A DNA stretch of 64,000 bases. Origin: Heloderma charlesbogerti. Taxonomy: Eukaryota; Chordata; Lepidosauria; Squamata; Helodermatidae. The translations under genes were made by a program, and so were the position numbers. The notes below the pieces were generated by a model. The model ran no database searches and had not been told where the DNA came from. It was given only the letters and a program-made list of their open reading frames with translations. The stretch lies in the NCBI GenBank assembly GCA_026122225.1, contig JANEZZ010001952.1:248001-312000 (forward strand), given 5' to 3'. This document shows positions 43,815 through 55,653 of the stretch, in pieces (position 1 is the first letter of the stretch; each line of letters starts with the position of its first letter).

Positions 43815-44904
43815 CCATTCACAACCCTGAACTCAAACACCGGCACAGTTTCAGAAAAGATGTTCACACATTTCTGAACTTGCCAGCCAGTTCAAAAATG
43901 GTGCCTTTGTTTTTTCACAGTTTACCGAACAGGGGAAAAGTGCAGATGTTGGGTGCACACTTTTTTTTTTTTTTTAAATGTACGTTTTTTCCCGATTGAA
44001 AATGCAATTTTTCCCCATTTTTTTTTAAAGAAAGGGAAAAAAAGATGCTCATGTTTGGGAAAGTGAACAAGGCAAACCAAGCTCCAAAGAGGAATTTGGA
44101 GAACTCCAGTGAGTTTGAACTTCGCATGTCCGTCCATTGCTAAATAATGATGACCATTTTGGTAGTTAGTAATCATCCCCTATCTGAATCACAAGCACAG
44201 AAATAAAACACAACCATGCTGGAAAACAGCTCACACCTTCAGAACTGGTTTGTGGCTGTTACTAAGGTAATTTTCCTTGGTAGCAATGGAGCTGCGAGCT
44301 GGTATCAATGAGTTGGCAGCAAGGAGAGGCTTGGGCTAAAGGGTTGGAATGGCTTGATGGCTAAGGAGATGGCAAATGTGGTGACTAATCCTGTCCTCCT
44401 CGTGAGGGCTTGGAAGTGTGTGCATTTGGTGCTGGTGGTGGGGGTCAATCGGGGCCAAAGCAGAGGGGAGTTTTCAGGCACCTTCTCGGGCTCATCCATG
44501 AGGCTGAGCTCCAATTCCTACCACTCCAGGAGGATATAGAAGCTCCCATTGAAAATAATTGAGAACAGCTTCCTCTCCTGGAGGGAGCAAATAAGGACCC
44601 TGCAACCATTTCATTTCACCCTCCGTGCTTTCCAGAAGTCAGTATTAAGCAGGGATGGGGAAGGCATAAAAGTCTCAGCAGTTGCCGAGGCAATGTTCAG
44701 CATTGCTTTGCTTGCTGAATCCAAGTCGTGCTAGTTTGGCAAAGCTGAATACTGTTGTACATGTTCATTTAACCAGTCATTGTAGGGTGCTGACTGAATA
44801 AATTCTGCTTGGATGGGGAACTTTCTTTAGCATGCGCTAGCTTAACCTGAAACTAGACATGCCAACAGGGATGTGGCTGCTGCCCAAACCAGCACATCCC
44901 CAGG
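43815..44904. other. No gene supported
   Basis: Homopolymer T runs lie near 43961-43976 and 44019-44027. The 44280-44540 part is unusually free of repeats and has open frames on both strands (for example minus MDEPEKVPENSPLLWPR), but no paired splice sites that I trust. Confidence 0.35.
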
Positions 44905-45520
44905 TAGGGATGCATGAGAAAAAAAGGGGTGTACAGATTTAGTAAATCTGTAAGCACATCTGTTCTGTCTGCATTTTGTGGATTGTCAGGTGCCTTTTGA
45001 TCTGTCGTCTGCTCACTGGGGGAATCAGATTTTTTGTTTTCCAATTTCCCAAATTTGCACAAATGTGGCATTTGTGCAAATTTGCATTTGTACAAATGCA
45101 CAAATCCCTCCCAAATGCACAAATCCCAAAATATGCATTGTCATGCGTTAGCCTATGGGGGAAATATGCATTTTGGGGCATTTTTTTAAACATATTTTTC
45201 TACGACTAAATATGCATAAAATTCCAGAAAGTAGAAAAAACTGGATCTTCAAATCTGCGGAATCCATCTGACTTGGGAAAAGGCAATCTGCTGTGGAATC
45301 CATGGGTCAGATTCATATAAATCAAAACTCATTTGATTCCATTGCAGATTTCTCCAACATCCCTAATGAGAAATTCATTTAAGTTCATTGTAGACTGGAA
45401 TTTACCCAGTTTGCACCTCTCAAACAGAAATGTAGATTCAGACACTATCTGCGGTTAAAGCCTGCACATTTCTGAGCTTGAGATCTGATTCATGGACCAA
45501 AACTCACACACATACACACA

Positions 45521-45555
<35 letters not shown>

Positions 45556-45810
45556 CATGAAGAAATGAGGACATTTGCAAACTATGCATGAAAAAGGTGC
45601 ATACTTTAGGGGGGAAGTGTGTAGACGTGATTAAATCAATGGGATAAAAGTGCGTGCTTTAAAAAATGTGCACAAAAATGTCCATGATTTTATTATTGTT
45701 TTGTGCAAATGAGAAAAAAAAATCTGATACAGACATGAGTAAGGATGAGCCTTGAGGTGGAAACCAGACAACCTCAACAAGCTTGAGTTTTGCAGACGTT
45801 CACATCCCTA
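44905..45810. mobile_element. hAT-like element hosting another
   Basis: Starts TAGGGATGC and ends GCAGACGTTCACATCCCTA. Flanks are TCCCCAGG (44897-44904) and ACCCCAGG (45811-45818), 7 of 8. The host reading ATGC|ATGAGAAATTCATTT is split by the inner element. The interior includes a (CA)n run at about 45507-45554. Confidence 0.75.
44922..45365. mobile_element. Inner hAT-like element, about 440 bp
   Basis: The left end is decayed (AAAAGGGGTGTACAGATTT); the right end is TTCTCCAACATCCCTA. A perfect duplication ATGAGAAA (44914-44921, 45366-45373) proves insertion into the element at 44905. It belongs to the same type as 24826-25218. Confidence 0.82.
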
Positions 45811-46594
45811 ACCCCAGGTTTTCCCCTTGTAATGTTGAGTAAAACAGTTGATGGAGGTCATTGCACTCTATATTCCCCACACCTATACAAGTTGCAACAG
45901 TGAGGCACAGTGGGGGCAGGAAAAAATGAAGTTAAGCACTGACGAATCTATTTCCAGTCTGCCTCATAAATTTCTACCACGTCATTATCACATTCATCTA
46001 CTTTTAAAAAATCCTTTACAAATACATATTTAAATATATTGCTAGATGCTTATTGTCTCTTAAATATGTATATACATGTGTATTTTCTGTCAAAATGCAG
46101 ATTTAAAAGCATATCTAATGTGTGAATCAGCAAAACCCAAATTTGTTGAGGTTCTCTGATTTCCATCTGAAACCTCATTCTGAGTTCACTCCTGATTTGG
46201 TTGCAAGCTTCCCCACCTCCACATGGAAAATTGTGCATATTGTGGTGTGCATTCTTTGAAATGTACACATTTTTCATGAGCATTTTCAATTATACAACTT
46301 TGTCTCCCCATAGCATGTGTATTTACATTTAAAAAAAAATGTGTACATGATTCCCTACACATTCCCCACATATATGCGTTTTGTGAACACGTTTTTGTTT
46401 CTGCCTCAATGGCATTGCATACTTGGAAATGTGCAAATGTCAGCCTGCAAATTGCATTTGAATAATCAAGGTGTGAACTGGATGAATTCTGGTCCAAAAG
46501 GAACTGAAATTAATGTCTCATACATCCTTAGATTGGAGTACATGGATCTCCCATCAATAAATACTACCGGAGGGAGAAGGAGAAAGACACCCAA
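45811..46594. other. Old hAT-like relic and spacer
   Basis: AT-rich text with AATGCAGATTT and AAATGTACACATTTTTC arms ends TAATGTCTCATACATCCTTA at 46530, a recognisable right end. The left end is not found. No gene. Confidence 0.4.
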
Positions 46595-46925
46595 TGCTAT
46601 TTGTTTGTTTGTTTATTTATTTATTTTTATTATTAAGTTTATTAATCGCCCATCTGGCTCGTCACCCAGCCACTCTGGGCGATGTACAGCATACAATAAA
46701 ACAGTTTAAAACAATAAAATTCTACAATAAAAACATTTTCTAAAATACCCTAACCCACCCCAAATGCCTTCCTGAACAACCACGTTTTTAATGCATGACA
46801 GAAGCTCATTAAAGAGGGGGCATGATGGAGTTCCCTAGAGAGGGAGTTCCACAGAGTGGGGGTCACCACAGAAAAGGCCCTCTCCCTCGTCCCCACCAGT
46901 ACATTTCTCATACATCCAATGCTGG
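46595..46925 (-). mobile_element. Squamate LINE/SINE 3' fragment, reversed
   Basis: Plus-strand TTTATTTATTTATTTTTATT, CACCCAGCCACTCTGGGCG, AACAACCACGTTTTTAATGC, AGAGGGAGTTCCACAGAG and GAAAAGGCCCTCTCCCTCG form a repeat I recognise as common in lizards and snakes, read here in reverse with its A-rich 3' tail at the left. Confidence 0.65.
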
Positions 46926-47857
46926 CTTCAGCTGTAACATCTTTTTCTTGCTTTAGACGTCAAGGTGAAGGGACTGCTTCCGCAAGTGGTGCTGCTGGTT
47001 TGTGTGCATGTGGGAATGCCGGAAAGCCACTAAAACCTGAATAGGAATAGCCTTTCTTGCTTTCTTATTGGTCTTCTCAAAACAGTCCATAATTTCTTTA
47101 TGATGTCCTGGCTGTCCTTCCTGTTCATTTTTGCCCCTGATGATGGAGTGTATGCCTTCTTGGAACCCTGGGGAGGAGGAGGAGGAGGAGAAAGAAGGGA
47201 GCAGCATGGTATAATAGCATGATCAATGTATTCTTAAGCTCAAATGGGCAGCCCAGGTGAAAGTATCTAGCAATGGGACAACCCACTGGCTATGCATTCA
47301 TTGGGATTATAATTTGCTACTGCCTCTGCTTTTGCAGAGACATGAACAAACCAAGTGGTGCAAATCAGCAAAACTGGAGCTCACCAAAGTTCTCTGAATT
47401 GCATCTCAAAGCTCATTATGACTCGAATCCATATCAGATTGCGAGCTTTGTTTTTTCTTTTTTCTTTTCCCATGACAATCTGTGTGTATTTTCGTGTGTG
47501 TTTCCCTAAATGTATGCCTCAATTGTGCACATCTTTGAAATATATGCATTCTTCTCCCATTGATCAAAGTGTATTGATCAATACACTTGTATTTGCAGAT
47601 TTTTCAAATGCACACATGCTGTCGAACACATTTTGCCGGGTCCATGAATCATGTTGAAAGCTTGGAAATGTACTGACTTCGACCTCAGATTATGTCCGAT
47701 TCCGTGTTTGATCTGGAAGCTGTGAAGCGAGTAAACAAACCCTGATCAAAAACAAATTGAAACACATTTCTCATACATCCCTAGTCATGATCTAACCCAA
47801 GGCTAATATGGTGATTTCTTTCTTAAGATCTGATGGTTTCCACTTTTTTGCACACAG
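46926..47857. other. No gene seen; hAT-like right end
   Basis: A relic of the TGTATGCATC-rich family occupies about 47340-47783 and ends ACATTTCTCATACATCCCTA at 47783. The final 25 bp before 47858 form the polypyrimidine acceptor of the proposed exon. Confidence 0.45.
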
Positions 47858-48021
47858 GGCCTACAAATCGGGACTTGGGAGCTGGAGGAGATGGGAGCCA
47901 AGTTCTGCCTTGGACTCCTCCTTCTGCAGCTTAAATCCTTGCCCTGCACCAAGAAGGTGATGACACAGGCAGCAGCTCTGTTGGATCTGGAAGACGAAAT
48001 TGCAGATCTCCGAGCACAAAG
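47858..48021 (+). CDS. Candidate internal exon of an unidentified gene
   Basis: The acceptor TTCCACTTTTTTGCACACAG precedes position 47858 and the donor CAAAG|GTCAGA follows 48021. The 164 bases are open in one frame: 54 codons plus two bases, so the exon starts at phase 0 and ends at phase 2. The peptide begins GLQIGTWELEEMGAKFC, continues LGLLLLQLKSLPCTKKVM and ends ALLDLEDEIADLRAQ. The tail is heptad-like and may form a coiled coil. I do not recognise the protein. The 3' neighbour exon at 55654 starts with the single base needed to complete the split codon (AG+A, Arg). The donor has C at +3, which is weak. It could be a chance open stretch, but the acceptor, donor, frame and composition agree. 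Confidence 0.5.
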
Positions 48022-49871
48022 GTCAGAATAGCAACGATTTATTTGGAACAGTGACAGTTCTTGGTACCAGACGATAGGTCCTTATTTTTTTTTCCTTTGC
48101 TGCAATATTTATTTGATGTCATATCTGTCTTATAGTAAGGTTGATAGTGACTTTAATACCCAGTTTCGAAAAGGACGTCTCCCTCTGAAGGAGGCAGAAG
48201 GGTTTTCGTTACATTAAGAGCTGATGGTTAAGGCATAAAAAATAATTTTGTCTCTGGTACAGCCATATTAATTACATTGACCCATTTTCCCAATGGAGAG
48301 TGGTACATGCCCTCAAACGTTTCACTGATGGAAAAAAAGGACAATCTCTTGCAGCATCTGGAAGCCCAGAAACACGGCCTAGTGCTCATGATATACTACA
48401 AGCAGAACACGGGAAGTTAACATGCATGCTACCAGATGGTTCCAGATGGCAGAAGCATTAAGGCAAAGCCCACACTATTCGGGAAGTGAAATATACATAA
48501 AAAGTGTATCTGCACTATGTTGTATGTATGCAATTTAGAGGACATTGGTCCCATTTTATTGCTGAGGAACACCAGGATACAGCAATACATGATCCACCCA
48601 GGCACAGGATTCATAAGCATGATGAAGAGTGCAGTAATAATACCAAGAGTGCCTCTGAGGATATGCATAGTGCTTTTCATCACTCCTGAGCAATTACACA
48701 TGGAATTAAGAAGCAGGGCTTGCAGAATGGTGGCGTGTCTCCCATGCCAATTGAAGTTTCTCTCTCTCTTCAGAAACTATCAAGCATTGACCACCCACCT
48801 CTGTTTTAAGCAAACTATGATCAGATAACACAAATGTTCTGTTCCTTTCTGGGCAACAATCTACACCTCCAGCAACTCTTTCTTCCAGCAAAATAGCCTA
48901 ATTTTTCACATTCTAAGAGGGCTGAGGTTTTTAGACATTACGTGTTGACCAGTTCAAAATATTTTTTTTAAATTTCCCCAGGCATTTTAATTTGCGAAAT
49001 GCTTTAGCCTACCATATAGACTTTTGCTTCCCCATTTTACTGTGGATCTTATAGGTTTCTTTTGTATTTTAGCATGGTATAATACAAATATTTCATCATC
49101 TATATTTTCTGTTTACCATACTGGAATCTACATTATGTAGGGTGAGATACAAATTGTAGCAGTAGCAATAGCAATAGCAATAGCAGTAGCAATAGCAGTA
49201 GTAGTAGCAGTGGTGGTGATGATGATGAAGAGGAAGATGATGTATCTCTGTCCCATGATGCCATAGCAAAATGGAGGAATCCATGATATTAGGCTGGGTC
49301 GTTTCATATAAGAGGACATGACTTGATACATTTTCAGCGGATAAAGAGGTTTGTGTGTGTCTCTGTGCATGATACATTCTTGGTCTAAAGTACCATGCTG
49401 TGTGAGATTTGATTGTGAATGGGCCTTGGTGTTCAAGATTATAGAAGGGACCTAGGTCTCCTGGTGAAGCTTGCCAGAATCTGATAATGGACTGTTTATC
49501 ACATCTCTCTCTGGCAACGTAAAGCTGGCCAAACTCCCTGTACGTTGAGGCCTTTCTTAGTCTGTCACATGTCTCGTGGTGAGGCTCTGCCAGGTTTGCT
49601 TGAGGGCAGAGAGAGGTGTCTACATTCAGCAAAAGCATGCCTTCTAGTTGCGCAGACTATTGGGTAAACCTGACGCTAAAGCTTTTTTTAAAGGTCAGGA
49701 TGTAGAATTAAATCGACTCTGGCCTACTAATGCAAGAAGGTTTCCTTGCTCATTGTGGTTGCTCTTGCTACAGTTCTCTCCATCACTCAGAGATGCATGG
49801 TGCTGCCTAGGTTGAATCCTTCCTTGCTATCCATCCAATCCACCTGTTCAAGGCTGGATGAGAGGGGCAAG
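48022..49871. other. Proposed intron; no other gene seen
   Basis: Contains a (AGCAAT)n-like microsatellite at about 49156-49210. Minus-strand open frames over it are spurious. About 48430-48720 has frames on both strands without a recognised domain. Confidence 0.4.
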
Positions 49872-50160
49872 TAGGGCTGTCCAAGAATTCCTCCACGGAC
49901 TCCATTGAGAATCCGGCCTCCGGAGTCCATGGCGGAACGGGTCCACCTACCTCTGCCTCCCGCCGGACCCATGTGGAGCCGGATCCTCCTCACTGGCAGG
50001 CTCCATACAGTATTGTATGGCCACCATTGCCGTGCCGTATCACTGAGCACTCACTGTAGGAAGGGATCCAGCCGCAAGTGGCGTCCGCTACACCATTTGC
50101 AGCTGTAAAGGTCTTAGATTAAGCTAAATGCAGCCATAAATGGCTGCATTTAGGTCGATC
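49872..50160. mobile_element. hAT-like fragment, TAGGGCTGTCC type
   Basis: Starts TAGGGCTGTCCAAGAATTCC, with CCACGGACTCCATTGAG opposite CTCCGGAGTCCATGG. The TGCAGCCATAAATGGCTGCA palindrome near 50132 resembles the centre of the element at 61096. No right end was found. Confidence 0.5.
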
Positions 50161-50317
50161 TAACAGCTTTCCTTTAAACTGTGTGGCCTAACAGGTCTAC
50201 AAAGACCTCTGTGGTCTCATGCAACTGGGCATGAACAGCACACGGGCACAGGTGTTTTGACCAGGACGAAGGTGCTATTGCTCCCTGGTCACATATGGAT
50301 ATCTCATTCTCAACCTA

Positions 50318-50665
50318 ATGGTGAGTATTTTTTTCACAGAACACATAGTTAAACGATGGAATTTGCTATCACAAGTTGTTGTGATGGCCATCAATTTGGA
50401 TGGCTTTAAAAGGACAAATTCCTGGAGAATAAGGCTATTGACATCTATTAGTTCTGATGGCTATATGTTACCTCCACTATCAGAGGCACTATTCTTATGT
50501 ACAGCAGTTGCTGGGGAACACAACTGGGTGCATGCTATTGCACTCTTATCATATTTGGGGTTTTTCCACAGGCAGTGGGTTAGCCACTGTGTGAACAGAA
50601 TGTTGGACAAGATGGATCCTTGGTCTGATCCAGCATGGCTCTTCTTCTGTTCTAATGTTCTTCTA
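50318..50665 (+). pseudogene. CR1/L3-like LINE C-terminus and tail
   Basis: The frame reads FFTEHIVKRWNLLSQVVV and AINLDGFKR, the same LINE C-terminal signature as the reversed copy at 31440. It continues into the 3' tail (GAACAGAATGTTGGACAAG, GGTCTGATCCAGCATGGC). It is truncated, with indels. Confidence 0.75.
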
Positions 50666-50984
50666 AGAATAATGGAGAATGAAAGCACAACCATTTGGAG
50701 AGAACTCAGCTCACACAATGGGTCTTTTGTTGAAATGATCCTCCTCCATTTTTTTTCCAACACAGGAAGCAAATTTCCCCCCGCCCTCTCCAGTAGCAGA
50801 AATACCTGATAATTTATGGTGGGCTTTCATCCTCGCCCTTCAGGGATGCTTTAACAGCCATTAGTACCACCTGTTCTTGATGCTGGAGATGATATTTACA
50901 GTCTTGTTCATCGTTTTTAATGTTTATAGAGGGAAAGGGGTGGGGGTGGGGGATAGCCTTAAAAATAGAGACATTTCTTTAGAT

Positions 50985-51400
50985 TAGTCATGCTCACTTG
51001 TACATGTGAGCGTATAAACGAAGCAATTACGGTGTGTTCCAAACACCAGGCGTGCCACGGACAGCTGCCTGACAAGCAATCCGCGTCCCGCGTGTCATTA
51101 AAGGAAACCAGTCAAGCCTGGCCAGACAGAGGGATTCCAGGCATAAATCAAACCCATACTTCAGAACTGAAGCTGCAGAAGCCTTTGAGTTAAAATAACT
51201 TTGAGAGATAGGGAAGGAGCATTCCAAACACCTGGCAAGGCTGTGGAATTAAATACAAGAGAGAGCTCTTGTGGGCAGGCGGGGTGAGGGTGGGGGTGGG
51301 AAAAGGGTTAAACTAGTTCACAGTGCAAAGGCACCAATCATAATTGAAGGCAGAATTAAGTCTATAAGCTTTTGTCTCAAGCCAGAACAAAAATGCACCA
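50985..51400. promoter_or_regulatory. Candidate conserved non-coding element
   Basis: Repeat-free stretch with mixed motifs: CACTTGTACATGTGAGCG, AAGCAATTACGGTG, GTGTCATTAAAGGAAACC, CATAATTGAAGGCAGAATT. No open frame of interest. Assigned by texture only. Confidence 0.4.
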
Positions 51401-51590
51401 ATGCTTGACTGTTCCTTATCTGCTTATCTTTTTTTTGTTGATTTGACTTTATTTGAATAGTTTCTTCCCTCCTGGCCTTTGGGTAAGACAACTGAAGAAC
51501 AAGATGTACTGAAATAAGAGCAAGAAAATGTATTCAAAAACTGGTTCTTTCGACCAGCTGGTAATAACAAAAATCAATATTATGTAGTGA

Positions 51591-52761
51591 TAGGGATAGA
51601 TGGACTCAGCTCCATCTGGTTTCTCCTGGTGCTTGCCGAGCTGCCCCTGCCTGCCCCTGCTTGCCTCACCATGTGAGGTGCTGGAGTGCCCAACGAGCAT
51701 CCAGCAAGTGCTGTGGGGCCGTCCATCCTCTTACTGAGCTGCCATCATGTGTAAAAATGGCACCCCAGGGTTTTCCTGAGATATAATATTATGTAAATGG
51801 CAGCTGTAAAGGGCTCATTAACCAATGTTACAGGAGTAAATGCAGCATTCACACCTGTAATGTTGTGCAAATGGCCCCTTTTGGTGCCACCGTTTACATA
51901 GCATTAAAGGTGTCCCCAGCCAGTAGTGTCCAACCCTAGGGGGTGGTGCTCATCTCCATTTCTAAGCTGAAGAGCCAGCGCTGTCCGAAGACGCTTCCGT
52001 GGTCATGTGGCCGGCATGACTGAACACCGAGGTGCACGGAACGCTGTTACCTTTCCCACTGAAGCGGTACCTATTTATATACTTGCAATTTCTTGCTTTC
52101 AAACTGCTAGGTTGGCAGAAGCTGAGACTGAAGATGGGAGCTCACTCCGTCATGCAGCACTTGGGTCTCGAACTGCTGTCCTGTCAACTTTCCAGTCTGC
52201 AGTTCAGCGTCTTAACCACTAAGCCACTATGGCCAAAGGAAAGGTTCCTCCTGTGGAAGCACCGGGTCATTACTGACCCCTAGAGGGACGCCGCTTGCAT
52301 TAGTGTTTTTGTGGCAGACTATAGTGGGGTGGTTTGCCATTGCCTTCCCCAGTCGTGACTACCTTTCCCCCCAACAAGCTGGGTACTCATTTTACCCACC
52401 ACAGAAGGATGGAGGGCTGAGTCGACCTGAGCCGGCTACCTGAGACCTGGCTCCCGCTGGGATCGAACTCAGGTTGTGGGGATTGCTTTGGTTGCTATAC
52501 AGCCGCCTACCACTCTGTACCACATGAGGCTCTTTACATAGCATTACATATCTGGAAAACCCCAAGCCACCATTTTTATGCGAAATGGTGGCTTGGCAAG
52601 GGGAAGGGTCGCCGCTGAGCGCTCGTGGACCATGTGGGCACTCAGCGAGTGGGTCCAGTAAGTGAGCAGGTCTGCATGGGCACTCAGCAAACAGGGTCTG
52701 GGAGGCTGGGGGGGGTGTCCAATGGACTCCACCCCTTTCTCGGACTCCCACAATGTCCCTA
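51591..52761. mobile_element. hAT-like element hosting reversed SINEs, 1,171 bp
   Basis: TAGGGATAGATGGACTC to CTCCCACAATGTCCCTA with a perfect TGTAGTGA duplication (51583-51590, 52762-52769). The arms pair (GCACCCCAGGGTTTTCC with GGAAAACCCCAAGCCACC). About 550 bp of SINE-derived sequence occupies the middle, which explains the length compared with the related 440-bp copy at 54202. Confidence 0.88.
51945..52500 (-). mobile_element. Two reversed tRNA-derived SINE units
   Basis: On the minus strand, TAGTGGTTAAGACGCTGAAC and AGCAGTTCGAGACCC mark a tRNA-like head (about 52160-52225). The GTCATGTGGCCGGCATGAC tail lies at about 51990-52020. A second unit (about 52260-52500) carries TGGTTTGCCATTGCCTTCCC, GAGCCGGCTACCTGAGACC and a reversed box-B-like GGGATCGAACTCAGG. 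Both are non-coding. Confidence 0.7.
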
Positions 52762-52834
52762 TGTAGTGATATTTCGATGTTGTATGCAAGACAGAGTCTA
52801 TATTGCAATAGGTATGTCTAAGGGTCATGGAGAG

Positions 52835-53080
52835 GCCATAGCTCAGTGGTAGAACACATGCTTTCCCTGCAAGCATCCCCTGGCTTCTCCAGCTAGAGCC
52901 AGGGCAGAATCCTGCCTGAAATCCTGGGCAGCTGCTTCCAGGCCATGTGAACAGTACAGAGCTAGATAGCAACATAGGAAACTGCTCTAAACTGAGTGGC
53001 AACAGTTCTCCAGGATGTCAAGCAGAGACTGCTAGCTGAGTTCCTTTTAACTGGAGATGCCAGGAACTGAACCTGTGTCT
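52835..53080. mobile_element. Two facing SINE fragments
   Basis: Plus strand: CCATAGCTCAGTGGTAG (box A) and GAATCCTGCCTGAAATCC. From about 52970 the orientation flips: AACATAGGAAACTGCTC and TTTTAACTGGAGATGCCAGG are the reverse complement of another Sauria-type SINE. Head-to-tail inversions of this kind can form local hairpins. Confidence 0.7.
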
Positions 53081-54201
53081 TTCTCCATTGCCATTCATTG
53101 CCTTTGTATTACAGATCTCTCTGGTTTGTTTCCTATATATGTTTCTCTTTGCTCCAGCACCTGATGCAGTTGGCAGTTGCTCTCCTGCTGAGCTTCATCC
53201 CAGAACAGCAACTCATTCCACTTGTCAGGGCTTATCTGTACACATGCCCTTTAATCCACCCTTCCAATCTGTTTCAGCTCCACTTCTGCTCCAGGTTCTC
53301 TTTCTCCCTCAGAAGAGAGCATGGAACTGACAGCACACCTTTTTGCATTTTGAACTCACCTGACTGGAAGCTGAAGTCGGCACATTTGGAAAGGGCAAAT
53401 GGCAGCACAGAAAGCATAGCAAGAAAGCAACGCATTCTGCAATTTGTCACATTGGCCTAGAGATGGTATGACCTGACCATGTCTGCGAGACATTAAATGA
53501 TCTGTTAGAACAAAATTGAGAAAGGACATGTTCCCATTGGTAACAGGATCAGCGTGATGATTAGGGATGGGGGAGAAGTTTGTTCACATTTTAATGTAAA
53601 TTTACCTAGTTTTGCACTTTAGGGCCACTGTGTGAACTGAAACTCAGCCCCCCCCTTCCACACACCCCACACTTGAGATCAACTTGCCAAATGCAGTGTT
53701 GACATATTTTGAAATTCACACCTCTGAAGTTTGCAATGGCATTCTCCAATTTTTTTAAAAATGCATACAAAAATGAAGATATCAGGGGAAATAACTTTTA
53801 AAATGCATTGTATTAGAAGAATTGCTTGCAAAAATGTGTATATTAGGCAAAATGCATACAAAAATGTGCCCAGTAGTGCATATGCTTTTTTTTTTTTTTT
53901 TTTTTAAGAATCTCAAAACTCTGGATGAACTGAACTTGAGAAATGCTCAAAATTCGAGAACAGAACATAAACTTGGAAGAAAAAAAAGAAAAAGAAAAAA
54001 AACATGTAGAAACCAAAATTGACAGACTTGTTCATCGCGAATGTTGGTGTTTTTATCAACATCTCTCCTCATTCAGTGATGGGGCAAACTTCAGAAAAGG
54101 GGTGTGTGGCTTCAGATATGTGCTCCCCCCCCTGCACTTGCACAACCATCTTTGGTTTGGACCACTGCCCTAACATCCCATCTTGGGTGAATATAATGGG
54201 T
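53081..54201. other. No gene supported
   Basis: Includes an old hAT-like stretch starting TAGGGATGGGGGAGAAG near 53562 with AAATGCATACAAAAATG arms, and a T21 run near 53887. Open frames at 53088-53460 have no domain I recognise. Confidence 0.4.
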
Positions 54202-54641
54202 TAGGGATGTCATGGCCATCTGATACGGGGGTGGAGTCCAATGGACTCCAGCTTGCTCAGCCTGCCAGACTGGGGTCTGCAGGCCCCACTGGCCAGCCGC
54301 CCCTGCTCGCCATGCTGTGTGATCCACTGGGCAACCCAGCAAGCACCTGGTGACTGCTGTGTGGCTGCCTCATCCCTTAGTGAGCTGCCATTTTGCCTCA
54401 ATGGCCTCTTTACAGCTGCCATATACACAACATTCCTTTTACAGAAAACCCAAGCTGCCATTTTTGCACAAAATGGCAGCTCACTGAGGGGATGTGTGGC
54501 CGCCAGGTAGTTGTGGACCACACAAGCACCTGCTGAACAGGTCCAGTAAGTGGTAGTGGCTCAGCGAGTGGGATCCAGGTGGCCAAGTGTGGGGGAGTCT
54601 GCCGGACTCCACCCCCCTGTCAGACTCCTGCAACATCCCTA
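54202..54641. mobile_element. hAT-like element, TAGGGATGTCATGG type, 440 bp
   Basis: Ends TAGGGATGTCATGGCC and CTCCTGCAACATCCCTA. Inverted arms: GGGGTGGAGTCCAATGGACT opposite GGAGTCTGCCGGACTCCACC, and AGCTGCCATTTTGCC opposite GCACAAAATGGCAGCT. It is the compact version of the 16036 and 51591 elements. No clear duplication (TAATGGGT against CTGGTGCC). Confidence 0.75.
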
Positions 54642-54644
54642 CTG

Positions 54645-54768
54645 GTGCCCTCCAGATGTGTTGGGCTGCTACAACTCCCACCTTACCCAGCAAGCATGGC
54701 CATGCTGGGGGGTGATGGTAGTTGTAGTCCAACACATCTGGAGGGCACCAGAGTGAGGAAGGTTGTCC
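54645..54768. repeat. CTCCAGATGT-type foldback MITE, well preserved
   Basis: GTGCCCTCCAGATGTGTTGG opposite CCAACACATCTGGAGGGCAC, with CTACAACTCCCACC against GGTAGTTGTAG. This is the cleanest copy of the family in the window. Confidence 0.88.
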
Positions 54769-55139
54769 TATGGCAACTTTCAAACACAACAACTACTGTT
54801 CACTGTTGTTTTTCATCACTGATATTGCAAAATAAGTCAGCTCCTGCCTGATAATGTGTATGAATGAAGTAGTAAATATATCAGTGGAAAGACCAGAACT
54901 ACCAAACTAGAACTGTAGTGAACTTACTTGAAGTTGGTGATTTGTCTGAATCTAGGGGGAGGGAATTTTTGCCCCCAAAACAGTCACCACCATTTGGGGG
55001 AGTTTGTGGGGCAAAATATTTCAGAATGGAGGGGGCATTTTGGAAGGAGAGGAGAAGCTCTCTGAGACAGCAGCAGAGGCAGCCTCCTGCCTCCCCCCCC
55101 CTCACTGGACACTGCCACTGCCTTAGGAATGATGCCAGT
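54769..55139. other. No gene seen
   Basis: Contains a short inverted pair, GAATTTTTGCCCCCAAAAC and TTTGTGGGGCAAAATATTTC. Otherwise unremarkable. Confidence 0.4.
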
Positions 55140-55330
55140 GTGCATGGCAGAGCTTATTCATTTATTCATTATGTTTATACCCCACCTTTCTTCCACTGTG
55201 GAACTCAAAGTGGCTACATGTGGTTTCCAGGTGGTCTCCCTTCCAAGCACTGACCAGACCCAGACCTGCTTAGCAAGATGGCTGTATCATGGGCCTTCAG
55301 ACTATGACCTGGGACCTGGCAGGTTTTAGA
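55140..55330 (-). mobile_element. SINE with 5S-rRNA-like segment, reversed
   Basis: TTCATTTATTCATTATGTTT and ATACCCCACCTTTCTTCC are a reversed SINE tail. CAGGTGGTCTCCCTTCCAAG, CACTGACCAGACC and CCTGCTTAGCAAG resemble the 5S rRNA internal region in reverse. The better 5S match is at 63217. Confidence 0.6.
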
Positions 55331-55653
55331 TCTGGCAGCTTTTAAGCAGTAAAAGGAACAGGGGAATTTAAAATTGATTCAAAACTTCAGGAAAACCCAT
55401 TGCCTAGAAGAAGCCAACAGATGCATAAAAAGGCACTGGTCCTTTAACTGGCAAGATGCAGCTTCCCTATTGACTTCCATATTCCTCCAGGTCAGTGTTG
55501 AGGCAACTTGCTCCTTCTGTCTCAGCTGAAGGATTATTGCCCACAGTCCTGAACTTTAGCCACTGAGCTTTGACTGAGCTTTTCTCATCACCAAGTTGGC
55601 TCCAGAACCCTGGACATACCTTTGGGCTGGCACCTCCTGTTGCTTGCTGGCAG

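Noticed and set aside
49096..49638. A 180-codon minus-strand frame ending in Tyr/Cys repeats
   Set aside because: The C-terminal part is a translated AGCAAT-type microsatellite.
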